From assembly GCA_030345135.1 (NCBI GenBank), contig CP128386.1, positions 775,129 through 839,128 on the forward strand: a stretch of DNA of 64,000 bases, written 5' to 3'. Below the pieces are notes generated by a model. The model made no database searches and was not told where the DNA came from. It worked only from the letters and a program-made list of their open reading frames with translations. Below, in pieces: positions 1 through 9,012 of the stretch (positions within the stretch are counted from its first letter, which is position 1; every line of letters starts with the position of its first letter). Position numbers and translations under genes: made by a program. Source of the DNA: Chitinophagaceae bacterium DXS (GTDB lineage: Bacteria > Bacteroidota > Bacteroidia > Chitinophagales > Chitinophagaceae).

Positions 1-152
1 CGTTTAGATTATTATTGTGAAGCTCTTGTCTGATGCTGGTTCCAATAAAATTAAACAAGCCTGTTGTGCGGAAAAAAATATAAACTGCCAGCATAAACAA
101 GAACGTGTAATAGTTTTGCTGACTAAATATTTATACTGTAATAAAAAGCGTT

Positions 153-1046
153 ATGAGAAAGTCCTTGTTATTGCTGCTATTTTGCGCGGGCATTCAGCTA
201 TGCCTTTTCTCTCAAAATAGTATTCTTGTTTTTCAGAGTGATTTTGGTTTAAAAGATGGAGCCGTTTCTGCTATGAAGGGCGTGGCAATGGGGGTTTCAC
301 CTCAACTGAAAATATTTGATCTTACGCATGAAATCCCGGCATTCAATATCTGGGAGGCTGCTTACCGCCTGCAACAAACAGCCCAGTATTGGCCTGTGGG
401 TACTGTATTTGTTTCCGTTGTGGATCCTGGTGTAGGGTCTGAAAGGAAATCGGTGGTGCTTAAAACAAAATCGGGACATTTTTTTGTAACGCCCGATAAT
501 GGTACGCTTACGCTTATCGCGCAGCATCTTGGTATTGACAGTGTAAGAGAGATTGATGAGGTCAAAAACAGGTTGAAAAATTCAAATGCGTCATACACAT
601 TTCACGGCCGGGATGTGTATGCTTACACAGGTGCCAGGCTGGCATCGGGAACGATTCGGTTTGATGAGGTTGGTGGTGTGCTGCCAGCGCAGGTGGTTAC
701 AATCGATTTTCAGCAGCCGGTATTTGAGAATGGTGTGGTAAAAGGAAACATTCCAATTCTTGATATACAATACGGAAACGTGTGGACGAATATAGATAAG
801 GAGACATTTAATAAGCTTGAACCTAAATACGGCGACAAATTGAATGTTCAGATCTTCCATAATCAAAAACTGGTATATAAAGGTGTGTTGCCTTACGAGA
901 CTACATTCTCAGGCGTGCCAAATGGTAAGCCGCTGTGCTATCTGAATAGTTTATTAAATGTGTCGTTTGCTTTAAACCAGGGAAATTTCTCACGGGTAAA
1001 TAAAATCTTTAGTGGTCCGGACTGGAGTGTGACTATTTCAAAATAA
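153..1046 (+). CDS. SAM hydroxide adenosyltransferase (DUF62) with a signal peptide
   Basis: The DUF62 family hydrolyses S-adenosylmethionine to adenosine and methionine. Its signatures are visible: QSDFGLKDG near residue 28, DPGVGSERK (Asp91, Arg98) and FHGRDVYA (His151), matching the Asp-Arg-His set conserved in characterised members. The first 20 residues after MRKS are hydrophobic and end in LFSQN, which looks like a signal peptide, so the enzyme would leave the cytosol. That is odd for an enzyme whose substrate is a cytosolic cofactor. A TonB-dependent receptor gene starts 88 bp downstream on the same strand with two small hairpins between. Family assignment is firm; export and physiological substrate are inferences. 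Confidence 0.9.
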   Translation: MRKSLLLLLFCAGIQLCLFSQNSILVFQSDFGLKDGAVSAMKGVAMGVSPQLKIFDLTHEIPAFNIWEAAYRLQQTAQYWPVGTVFVSVVDPGVGSERKSVVLKTKSGHFFVTPDNGTLTLIAQHLGIDSVREIDEVKNRLKNSNASYTFHGRDVYAYTGARLASGTIRFDEVGGVLPAQVVTIDFQQPVFENGVVKGNIPILDIQYGNVWTNIDKETFNKLEPKYGDKLNVQIFHNQKLVYKGVLPYETTFSGVPNGKPLCYLNSLLNVSFALNQGNFSRVNKIFSGPDWSVTISK

Positions 1047-1052
1047 TTAAAC

Positions 1053-1105
1053 GTAACAGCTGTTTGTTACTTAATGCTGAAGAATCGTTTTCATAAAACG
1101 ATTCT
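1053..1105 (+). promoter_or_regulatory. Two inverted repeats between the DUF62 and TonB genes
   Basis: A 6-bp inverted repeat (GTAACA / TGTTAC, 1053-1070) is followed by an 11-bp perfect one (AGAATCGTTTT, CAT loop, AAAACGATTCT, 1081-1105). There is no clear T-run after the second, so it is a weak terminator candidate. An operator or a processing hairpin between two co-transcribed genes fits equally well. Confidence 0.5.
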
Positions 1106-1134
1106 ACGATTTTCAAAATCTTAAAACCTGGAAA

Positions 1135-3870
1135 ATGAAATCATTACAACTGCTTATTGTTATGTGCGTCATATATTGTGTACCTGTTTATGCACAAAAT
1201 GTTGCTGCGGGTAAAGTATTGGATGCTCATACAGGAAAGGCTTTGGCTGGTGCGATAGTGCAGACGCAAAATGGTAATAAATCCGTTATAACCGACAATG
1301 AAGGAAATTTCAAGATCAATGTGCCCATAGGCCAAATGCTGCAGGCAAGTCACCTGGGCTTTACAACACTTGCCTTCCAGGCTGAAACTTATAGTGAAGT
1401 GCGGCTATCTGAAAATGTAAATGATCTTTCGGCTGTAACAGTTGTGGGAAGCAGGAATTTGAAAAGGTCAATTGACAATTCACCTGTGCCGGTTGATGTA
1501 ATTGAATTGAAGTCTGCAACTAAAACACTACCACAGGTAGATTTGAATCAAATGCTTAACTACCTTGCCCCGTCCTTTAACTCAGCCAGGCAATCTTCAT
1601 CTGACGGAACTGAGCACATTGATCCTGCGTCCTTGCGCGGACTGGGACCGGATCAGACACTGGTGCTTATTAACGGCAAGAGGAGGCATACTACTTCACT
1701 TTTAAACAACCAGGGAACTTTCGGAAATGGTTCAGTGGGCACAGATTTGAATGCAATTCCTGTTTCAGCAATCGATCACATTGAAATACTGCGTGATGGT
1801 GCTTCGGCCCAATATGGTTCGGACGCCATAGCCGGCGTTATAAATATTGTTCTGAAAAAGAATACCAGGACATTTCAGGCCGGCGTTACGGGCGGTGTTA
1901 CTTCACGCGGAGATGGCGGTACAAGTAATGTGAACCTTAACTGGGGTGGCACACTGGGTAAGAATGGCGGCTTTATCAATCTCACCGGTGATTTTTTATA
2001 CAGGGGAAAAACAACAAGAACCCAGGAGCACAACCTTACCATCTTCAACCAGTTTGCATTGCCTGAAGATGCAGCCAACGGTGGTGCATTTACGTACGAT
2101 TTTAGTGCAGATCCTGCTGCGTTGCGTGCTTATGATGACAGCGTTCTGAAAGCCAGGAACCTTAAAAGAGCTGATTTTAACTTCCAGATAGGCGATGCGA
2201 AAATTTTGAATTCAGGCGTTTTCTATAACCTGAGTCTTCCCTTTAAAAATAATAAGGCAGAATTCTATTCTTTTGGCGGATTCAATTATCGCGATGGGAT
2301 GGGTTTTGGTTTCCGCAGATTGCCGAGTGAGGAATGGAACATGGTATATTCAATTTTTCCTAATGGGTATCAACCCAATACTGAGTCGCATATTTATGAC
2401 GAGTCAGTCGCAGTTGGGTTAAAATGGAAATATGGCAAATGGAACATGGATCTCAGCAACAATATTGGCAATAACCGATTTGATTACATCGTAAACAATA
2501 CGGTAAATGCTTCAATGAAAGAAAATAGCCCCACTACCTTTAAAGCAGGTGGTCACGCTTTTTTGCAGAACACGGTTAACCTCGATGCGAGCCGCTATTT
2601 TGAAACAGTTGCACAGGGATTGAACCTTGGCCTGGGGGCGGAGTTCCGGTACGAAAAATATACCATTCGTGAGGGTGAAGAGGCATCATGGAAAAATTAC
2701 GGATTATACACCCAGCCTGACGGAACAACTATAGATACCTTGGGTCTGTCCGGCGGGTCTCAATCATTCGGAGGTTTTACACCATACAACGCCGGAACAC
2801 ACGACCGGAGCAATATTTCTGTTTATGCAGATGCCGAGCTGGATGTAACGAAATCATTCACCCTGGCAGGATCTGCGCGGTTTGAGCATTACAGTGATTT
2901 TGGAAGTACTATAAACGGAAAGCTTGCTGCACGGTATGCCATCAATAAAGTGTTCGCTTTGCGGGGGGCAATCAGCACAGGTTTCCGCGCACCGTCACTT
3001 CAACAGCAATTTTTTAGTTATGTAAGTACAGATCTTGTAAATGGCAAAATCGGGCAATCGGGTTTCTTTCCAACAAATAGCGACGTTGCAGCGTTTATCG
3101 GAATTCCGAAATTGAAAGAAGAGACTTCAGTTAACGCAAGTGCAGGCTTCACTGTTTCGCCCGGTAAAAATCTGCGGATCACTGTTGACGGTTATTATAT
3201 TAAGGTGAATGACAGAATAACACTTACCGGAAACTTCGGGCAGGATGCCTACGGCAATGTGGACTCCGTTATTGCTGATTACCTGATTCCTTATGGAGCC
3301 AATACCGCACGGTTCTTTGTGAATTCAGTTGACACAAAAACACTGGGGGTTGATCTTGTTACTACCTACACCTATCGCATTAACAACAATAACAAGCTCG
3401 ATTTTACGCTTGCCGCCAATTATAATAATAATGAGGTTGTGCAGGTAAACAGCATTCCTGAAAAACTGGCTTCCCAGCCGGATGTATATTTTAGCCCGGC
3501 GGAAAGAGCATTGATAGAGACGATCAATCCGAGAACGAAGGTCAACTTTACGATCAATTATAAAGTGCGCAATCTTACCGTGCTGCTGCGTAATGAGTAT
3601 TTTGGTGAGGTGACAAAAAATGGTTTTCCATTTGGTGAAGTGCAGCTACATAAAGGCAAAACTGTTACCGATATTGCACTGAGCTACGACTTTTCCAAAC
3701 ACTTCACATTATCCGCCGGAGCCAATAATATTTTCGATATTTTTCCTGACAGGCAGGTGTATAGCAACAGCTACTTTGGTGTATTTAAATATGCACCGGT
3801 GCAAATGGGTACTACCGGCACTTTTTATTTTGTAAGACTGCTTGTAAGTGTGGCGGGAAAAGCCAAATAA
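1135..3870 (+). CDS. TonB-dependent outer-membrane receptor
   Basis: Outer-membrane beta-barrel receptor that would import a substrate using TonB/ExbBD energy. Order: signal peptide (1-20, ending VYAQ), carboxypeptidase-regulatory-like domain (about 24-95, VLDAHTGKALAGAIV), plug domain (about 105-240, with SLRGLGPDQTLVLINGKRR and the ILRDGASAQYGSDAIAGVINI stretch), then a long barrel to residue 911. It lacks the STN domain of sigma-signalling receptors, so it is probably not part of the downstream FecR circuit. It has no SusD partner and looks more like a metal-chelate or small-ligand receptor than a SusC. It shares strand and close spacing with the exported SAM hydrolase upstream. Substrate unknown. 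Confidence 0.92.
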   Translation: MKSLQLLIVMCVIYCVPVYAQNVAAGKVLDAHTGKALAGAIVQTQNGNKSVITDNEGNFKINVPIGQMLQASHLGFTTLAFQAETYSEVRLSENVNDLSAVTVVGSRNLKRSIDNSPVPVDVIELKSATKTLPQVDLNQMLNYLAPSFNSARQSSSDGTEHIDPASLRGLGPDQTLVLINGKRRHTTSLLNNQGTFGNGSVGTDLNAIPVSAIDHIEILRDGASAQYGSDAIAGVINIVLKKNTRTFQAGVTGGVTSRGDGGTSNVNLNWGGTLGKNGGFINLTGDFLYRGKTTRTQEHNLTIFNQFALPEDAANGGAFTYDFSADPAALRAYDDSVLKARNLKRADFNFQIGDAKILNSGVFYNLSLPFKNNKAEFYSFGGFNYRDGMGFGFRRLPSEEWNMVYSIFPNGYQPNTESHIYDESVAVGLKWKYGKWNMDLSNNIGNNRFDYIVNNTVNASMKENSPTTFKAGGHAFLQNTVNLDASRYFETVAQGLNLGLGAEFRYEKYTIREGEEASWKNYGLYTQPDGTTIDTLGLSGGSQSFGGFTPYNAGTHDRSNISVYADAELDVTKSFTLAGSARFEHYSDFGSTINGKLAARYAINKVFALRGAISTGFRAPSLQQQFFSYVSTDLVNGKIGQSGFFPTNSDVAAFIGIPKLKEETSVNASAGFTVSPGKNLRITVDGYYIKVNDRITLTGNFGQDAYGNVDSVIADYLIPYGANTARFFVNSVDTKTLGVDLVTTYTYRINNNNKLDFTLAANYNNNEVVQVNSIPEKLASQPDVYFSPAERALIETINPRTKVNFTINYKVRNLTVLLRNEYFGEVTKNGFPFGEVQLHKGKTVTDIALSYDFSKHFTLSAGANNIFDIFPDRQVYSNSYFGVFKYAPVQMGTTGTFYFVRLLVSVAGKAK

Positions 3871-4035
3871 GGAAATCTAATGCCTTAGCATTTTCCTTGT
3901 TTAATAAATGATTACGAAATAGTATAAAAAAAATATGTTTTCCCAATAGTAAATCTCTCCGCTTTTTTTCTCCTGTAGTAAATAACCATTCAATCCTGTT
4001 TCCCTGGCCTGTCGATAACCAGGAGGTTGTCTAAA

Positions 4036-4070
4036 GCCAGGTACTTCGTACTTCGTAACTCGTACTTGAC
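4036..4070 (-). repeat. A-type heptad repeat before fecR
   Basis: Degenerate 7-nt tandem repeat (GTACTTC units on this strand). A near-identical stretch of about 35 bp lies 50 kb away at 54777-54812. It ends 3 nt before a GTG that extends the fecR frame, which argues that the GTG is not the true start. Its orientation, reverse complement of the post-stop form, is the one seen before start codons throughout the window. Confidence 0.85.
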
Positions 4071-4117
4071 GTGTGACAATTTATAAAGAACAGGCATTGG
4101 ATCGTGATATCAACTTT

Positions 4118-5266
4118 ATGGACTATTTACTATACGAACCGGAAGACTTTGCTTCAGACGAATCTTATCTCAGGTATTATTTTAAACTGAATAAGAAGGA
4201 TATCGCGTTTTGGGAAAGCTGGATAAGCAATCACCCGGAAAAACTGGATGTGATCGTTAATGCCGATGAACTGATCAGTTTACTTTCTTTTCATGTGTCT
4301 GAAGATGCTGTGGAGAAGGAATTGGGCCGGCTGATGAGTGATATCAAAGCTGGTGCCATCAAAATCACTCCGGATAAAACTAATGCAGCTAAGAAAGTTT
4401 CCGCAAAGGCAAGGCCGTTAAGATATCTTAAGATCGTTTCTTTTACGCTTGCAGCCGCAGTGGTTCTGGTATTTCTGGCAAGGATAACAATTCTTGCGCC
4501 GTCAGCAGTAGTAGATGCGGAAACACCCGGTATGACCGCAAGCATCACAAAAACAAATAACGGTGCCGGCACTATGCTGCTGACGCTGGAAGATAGTTCT
4601 GTTGTGACCCTGAAACCCGGAAGTTCCGTAACCTACGCCGCTCATTTTGCTCCTGATAAACGTGAAATAATGCTGGATGGTGAAGCCTTTTTCCAGGTTT
4701 CTAAAAATCCTGCGCGACCATTCTTTGTGTATTACGGCAACCTTGTAACACATGTGCTGGGGACAAGCTTCAATGTGAAGATTGATAAGGTACAGAAGAA
4801 AATTGAAGTGGCCGTCCGTACAGGCAGGGTAGAGGTGTATGAAAAAAATAATAAAGGAACAAGTAAGCAAAATACGCCCCAAAAGGAAAAAGGAGTGGTG
4901 CTCACGCCAAACCAAAAAGTCATCTACACAATAGATACAAAAAGCTTTGAGGCAACACTGGTTGACAAACCTATGCCTCTGCTTGCCCATCACGACAATG
5001 TTGACACCGTTACCACGGTCTACAACATCAGTAAAGAAACTTTTGTATTTAAATCAGAACGACTGGCCGATATAATAAAGGTATTGGAAGATGTTTACGG
5101 AATTGACATACAGGTTGAAAACGACCATTTGAACAACTGCCATTTTTCCGGCGATCTCACGAGGATGGACCTGTATGGTAAGCTCGATATTATTTGTAAA
5201 ACGGTGGGGGCGTCTTATAAAATAACAGGAACCAGTATACTTATAAAGGGAAAAAATTTGCAGTAA
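4118..5266 (+). CDS. FecR-family anti-sigma factor / transmembrane sensor
   Basis: Inner-membrane anti-sigma factor that relays a signal from an STN-containing TonB receptor to an ECF sigma factor. The cytoplasmic N-terminus begins MDYLLYEPEDFASDESY, typical of this family; a single TM segment lies near residues 108-130 (VSFTLAAAVVLVFLARITIL); the periplasmic FecR domain follows (LTLEDSSVVTLKPGSSV, then DGEAFFQVSKNPARPFFVY); a C-terminal DUF4974 domain ends the protein (ETFVFKSERLADIIKVLEDVYGIDI). I chose ATG 4118 because the in-frame GTG at 4073 only adds residues abutting a repeat and the family normally starts at the MDYLLY motif. No sigma gene precedes it, which is unusual; the nearest is convergent at 11757-12305. 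Confidence 0.9.
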   Translation: MDYLLYEPEDFASDESYLRYYFKLNKKDIAFWESWISNHPEKLDVIVNADELISLLSFHVSEDAVEKELGRLMSDIKAGAIKITPDKTNAAKKVSAKARPLRYLKIVSFTLAAAVVLVFLARITILAPSAVVDAETPGMTASITKTNNGAGTMLLTLEDSSVVTLKPGSSVTYAAHFAPDKREIMLDGEAFFQVSKNPARPFFVYYGNLVTHVLGTSFNVKIDKVQKKIEVAVRTGRVEVYEKNNKGTSKQNTPQKEKGVVLTPNQKVIYTIDTKSFEATLVDKPMPLLAHHDNVDTVTTVYNISKETFVFKSERLADIIKVLEDVYGIDIQVENDHLNNCHFSGDLTRMDLYGKLDIICKTVGASYKITGTSILIKGKNLQ

Positions 5267-5422
5267 TGCAGCCAGGGTATTGTTTTCAGTATACCTGATA
5301 TCGCCGTTTCTTAATTCTACCTGAGAAAAAGATTGCTATTATTTAATCACTAAAACCATTGCCATTATGAGAAGATCCGCTGTAAAAAACACTTAACAAC
5401 CAACAGCCGGAGCATAAAAAAA

Positions 5423-5446
5423 CCGGTAATGTTCCAGCATTACCGG
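5423..5446. promoter_or_regulatory. Hairpin in the susC leader
   Basis: Perfect 9-bp inverted repeat CCGGTAATG / CATTACCGG with a 6-nt loop, about 65 bp before susC. The A-run lies on its 5' side, so as an intrinsic terminator it would work only on the minus strand, where no gene ends. A transcript-leader structure or operator is more likely. Confidence 0.5.
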
Positions 5447-5511
5447 CTTAAGGCTATGCGCCCGGTTTTATCCGCGTACACATTTATTAACGAACAAAAC
5501 CATGCTAATTT

Positions 5512-8500
5512 ATGGAAAAAAAGCAATTGATTGCTTCAATACTGCTTGTAATGAAAGTAACCATTCTACAAATTGCGCTGGCGGCTATATGTTGTTTCTC
5601 GGTATATGCCAACAAGGGGGAAGCGCAAGTTTTACTAAATAAAACTGTCACCATATCTGCAAAGGAAAATACGCTTGCAGAAGTTTTGGTGACAATTCAA
5701 AAACAAACCGGTGTTAAATTCATTTTTAGTGCCGAAGGAATACAGGTTGACCGCAAAGTGAATTTTGTGGTAAAGAATAAAAAACTGCTGACCATTCTTT
5801 CAGAAGATCTGAAAGCGCTTGGCATCGGCTACAGTATTGTGGATGACCAGGTGCTGTTGTTTGCACTCGACAAGGATGACGATAAAACGGCAGAATTGCT
5901 AAGCTATTTTAATGCCGCGCGTCAGCGAAAGATAACGATAACCGGCCATGTGCTGGATGACCGGAATATGGCACTCCCAAACGTAAGCATACAGGAGAAG
6001 GGTACTTCAAACGGCGTAACATCTAAAGAAGACGGCTCATTTGAAATTGACGTTGAAGGCAATAGCTCCGTGTTGATTTTTAGTTTTGTCGGTTTTTTGC
6101 CGCAGGAGGTTGCTGTTGCCTCTCGCCATGATATAACAGTCAATCTTCAAAACGAAGCTTCCAAACTTGGGGAAGTAGTTGTGATCGGTTACGGAACACA
6201 AAAGAAGGCAACGTTAACCGGATCTGTGTCAAGTATAACAGCCAAGGAACTAAAGACTGCAACCAATGCCAACGTGGCCAATATGCTGGCAGGCAAGTTG
6301 CCGGGCTTCAGGGTAACACAGCGCAATAGTGAGCCGGGTAGTTATGCTACAGACTTTGATATCCGTGGGTTTGGCAGTCCGCTGATGATTATTGATGGTG
6401 TGCCCCGCGACAATTTTACCCGGCTTGATCCAAATGAAATTGAAAGTGTTTCCATTCTGAAAGATGCATCTGCCGCGGTTTATGGGGTAAAGGCTGCCAA
6501 TGGTGTGTTGCTGATTACTACCAAACGTGGTAAAAGCGGCAAGACTGATCTTACCTATTCCGGTACATTCGGATGGGCGAGCATTGCCAACTCTCCGGAT
6601 GTAATGAATGCTTATGAGTATGCAACTCTTATCAATGAATCTGACTTTAATACCGGAAAAACAACGCCCACCTATTCACAGGATGCCTTACAAAAGTTTA
6701 AGGACGGAACAACGCCAGGCACTGACTGGTACGGCCTGGTTGTACGTGACAGGGCTCCGCAAATGCAGCACAATTTAAGTGCAAGCGGCGGTACAGATAA
6801 GATTAAGTACTTCATGTCTTTAGGGTATTATGATGAACAGGGTATCTGGAAGTCCGGTGATCTCAATTACAAACGTTATAACTTCCGCTCCAATATCAAT
6901 GCGCAGATCACAAAGAATCTTGATGCTGAATTGTTGATCAATGGCATTTCGGATAAGAAGATGGAACCGGGTGAACCAACCTGGGTTGTCTTTAAATCCA
7001 TGTGGATGCAAATCCCTACCATTCCTGTATATGCTAACAACAATCCAGCATACCTGAGCAATGTTGCCGATGGTACACATCCGCTTGCAGTTACCAATGC
7101 AGATATCTCAGGTTACAATCAAACATCAACAAGAACTTTCCAGGGAACATTTGCGCTTAATTATAAAATACCTTTTGTTGATGGCCTAAAGGCAAGAGGA
7201 TTGTTTAGTTATGACAGCAAATACATGTTCACCAAGAACTGGAGAAAACAATTTGCATTGTATGACTACGATAATGCAACAGATCAATACAGGCCAACTT
7301 ATTCTCACAGTCCTTCCAATATGTCAGAAGGTTTTGATCAGGTGGATTTTACAACATTACAGGCTTCTCTTAACTATGATAAACGTTTTGGAAAACATAA
7401 CGTCAAGGGCTTGCTGTTGTTTGAAAAGCTGAATCAAAAGGTTAACAATTTCAACGCTTCACGTGAGTTTTCGCTCGATGCCATTGATCAATTGTATGCC
7501 GGTAATGATAACAATACGCAGGCAAGCTCAAGCTCGCAGTCTCCTGGGTTTAGCGGTAACGGACCATTGTTTGATTATGTGCGTGAGGGTATTGTCGGTA
7601 GATTCAATTATGATTATGAAGGCAAATATTTAGTAGAAGGAAGTTTCCGTTATGACGGTTCCTCAAAGTTTGCCGAAGGGCATCGTTGGGGATTCTTTCC
7701 TGCTGTATCCGGTGGTTGGAGAATATCTGAAGAAGAATTCTTCCGCAATCTGCTGCCGGTTGTCAATAACCTGAAATTACGTGCATCCTACGGTAAGCTT
7801 GGTGATGATGCTTCTTCAGCGTTTCAATATCTAACAGGCTACAATTACCCAGGTGGTTCTTACTACATGTTCGGTAGTTCATTGATTGCGAACTTAACGC
7901 CGCGCGGTATGGCCAATCCCAATCTTACATGGTATACTTCTCAGCTAACCGATATAGGTCTGGATATGGATTTCTTTCACGGAAAGTTACATGCTGAGTT
8001 TGATGTTTTTAAAAGAAAGAGAGAAGGTTTGCTCGCAACACGCGTGCTAAGTCTGCCTGGAACAGTTGGCGCAGGATTGCCCCAGGAAAATTTGAACAGC
8101 GATATGCAGCATGGCTTTGAATTATTGTTAAGTCATAGTAATAAAATAGGCGGTGTGCTGTATAATGTATCGGGAAATGTTTCTTTTACCCGTTCTAAAA
8201 ACCTGTATGTTGAACGTGCTGCATCCAACAATAGCTATCGCAACTGGCGCGATAACAATAATGACAGATGGTCTGATACTTATTGGGGATATCATGTGTT
8301 GGGTCAGTTCGGGTCAATGGATGAAATAAAGAATTCGCCTGTACAGGATGGTGATGGTAACAGGAAATTATTGCCCGGTGATTTGAAATATGAAGATGTA
8401 AACAAAGATGGCATTATTGACGATAATGATGTTAAGCCCATTGGTCGCAACAGTACTACTCCTGAAATAAATTTTGGTTTTACACTGGGTGCTCAATGGC

Positions 8501-8973
8501 GCGGTTTTGATATTAATATGCTTTTCCAGGGCGCTGGAAATTTCACAGTTGACTATCTTGGTTCTGATCAGTTGGCGAAACCATTACCCTGGGGCCGCAA
8601 CGGTCTTGCAATTTTCACTGACAGATGGCATAAGGCTGATATGTTTGATACAAAAAGCGACGCATGGATCCCCGGCAAATACCCTTCAACAAGACCTAAT
8701 GGCTCAGCTCCATGGAATTACCTTACTTCTGATTTCTGGCTTCATGACGCAACTTACCTGCGTTTGAAAAGTGTTGAAATTGGTTATACAATACCGGCAA
8801 AACTGCTGAACAGGATTGGTATTAAGGCATTTCGCGTATATGCGAACGGATTTAACCTGTTTACGTGGAGCGGTCTTAACAGCGTGGTGGATCCTGAGCA
8901 TACCAAAGACACATACGGGTATCAATATCCTATCACCAAGAATTATAACATTGGGTTAAACATCACGTTCTAA
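5512..8973 (+). CDS. SusC/RagA-family TonB-linked outer-membrane protein with STN domain
   Basis: Outer-membrane import barrel that pairs with the SusD lipoprotein encoded next to take up oligosaccharides or similar ligands. Order: signal region (1-39, ending NKGEAQ), STN signalling domain (about 43-120, TLAEVLVTIQKQTGVKFIFS), carboxypeptidase-like domain (about 140-210), the family signature LGEVVVIGYGTQKK (about 218), plug (to about 345) and barrel to residue 1153, ending in the aromatic motif LNITF. The STN domain implies control by an anti-sigma/ECF pair, in line with the FecR gene 245 bp upstream. A later start at Met14 (5551) also leaves a plausible signal peptide. Confidence 0.95.
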   Translation: MEKKQLIASILLVMKVTILQIALAAICCFSVYANKGEAQVLLNKTVTISAKENTLAEVLVTIQKQTGVKFIFSAEGIQVDRKVNFVVKNKKLLTILSEDLKALGIGYSIVDDQVLLFALDKDDDKTAELLSYFNAARQRKITITGHVLDDRNMALPNVSIQEKGTSNGVTSKEDGSFEIDVEGNSSVLIFSFVGFLPQEVAVASRHDITVNLQNEASKLGEVVVIGYGTQKKATLTGSVSSITAKELKTATNANVANMLAGKLPGFRVTQRNSEPGSYATDFDIRGFGSPLMIIDGVPRDNFTRLDPNEIESVSILKDASAAVYGVKAANGVLLITTKRGKSGKTDLTYSGTFGWASIANSPDVMNAYEYATLINESDFNTGKTTPTYSQDALQKFKDGTTPGTDWYGLVVRDRAPQMQHNLSASGGTDKIKYFMSLGYYDEQGIWKSGDLNYKRYNFRSNINAQITKNLDAELLINGISDKKMEPGEPTWVVFKSMWMQIPTIPVYANNNPAYLSNVADGTHPLAVTNADISGYNQTSTRTFQGTFALNYKIPFVDGLKARGLFSYDSKYMFTKNWRKQFALYDYDNATDQYRPTYSHSPSNMSEGFDQVDFTTLQASLNYDKRFGKHNVKGLLLFEKLNQKVNNFNASREFSLDAIDQLYAGNDNNTQASSSSQSPGFSGNGPLFDYVREGIVGRFNYDYEGKYLVEGSFRYDGSSKFAEGHRWGFFPAVSGGWRISEEEFFRNLLPVVNNLKLRASYGKLGDDASSAFQYLTGYNYPGGSYYMFGSSLIANLTPRGMANPNLTWYTSQLTDIGLDMDFFHGKLHAEFDVFKRKREGLLATRVLSLPGTVGAGLPQENLNSDMQHGFELLLSHSNKIGGVLYNVSGNVSFTRSKNLYVERAASNNSYRNWRDNNNDRWSDTYWGYHVLGQFGSMDEIKNSPVQDGDGNRKLLPGDLKYEDVNKDGIIDDNDVKPIGRNSTTPEINFGFTLGAQWRGFDINMLFQGAGNFTVDYLGSDQLAKPLPWGRNGLAIFTDRWHKADMFDTKSDAWIPGKYPSTRPNGSAPWNYLTSDFWLHDATYLRLKSVEIGYTIPAKLLNRIGIKAFRVYANGFNLFTWSGLNSVVDPEHTKDTYGYQYPITKNYNIGLNITF

Positions 8974-8983
8974 AAACGTGATG
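8961..8983 (+). promoter_or_regulatory. Hairpin spanning the susC stop codon
   Basis: Perfect 9-bp inverted repeat (CATCACGTT / AACGTGATG) with a 5-nt loop that contains most of the susC stop codon. It lies 30 nt before the preferred susD start and has no T-run. In susCD operons an intergenic hairpin could set relative susC and susD mRNA levels; that role is an inference. Confidence 0.6.
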
Positions 8984-9012
8984 AAATGTTGAACATGTTA
9001 AAACCGAAAAGA

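Noticed and set aside
4073-4117. GTG start for the FecR protein
   Set aside because: Starts 3 nt after a repeat and only adds residues before the family's usual MDYLLY start.
4502-4993. 163-aa antisense open frame inside fecR, and similar frames at 12649-13026, 53403-53975, 59120-59833
   Set aside because: Shadow frames of strongly supported genes; composition and lack of start signals argue against coding.
5423-5446. Intrinsic terminator upstream of susC
   Set aside because: The A-run lies on its 5' side, so it would only act on the minus strand, where no gene ends.
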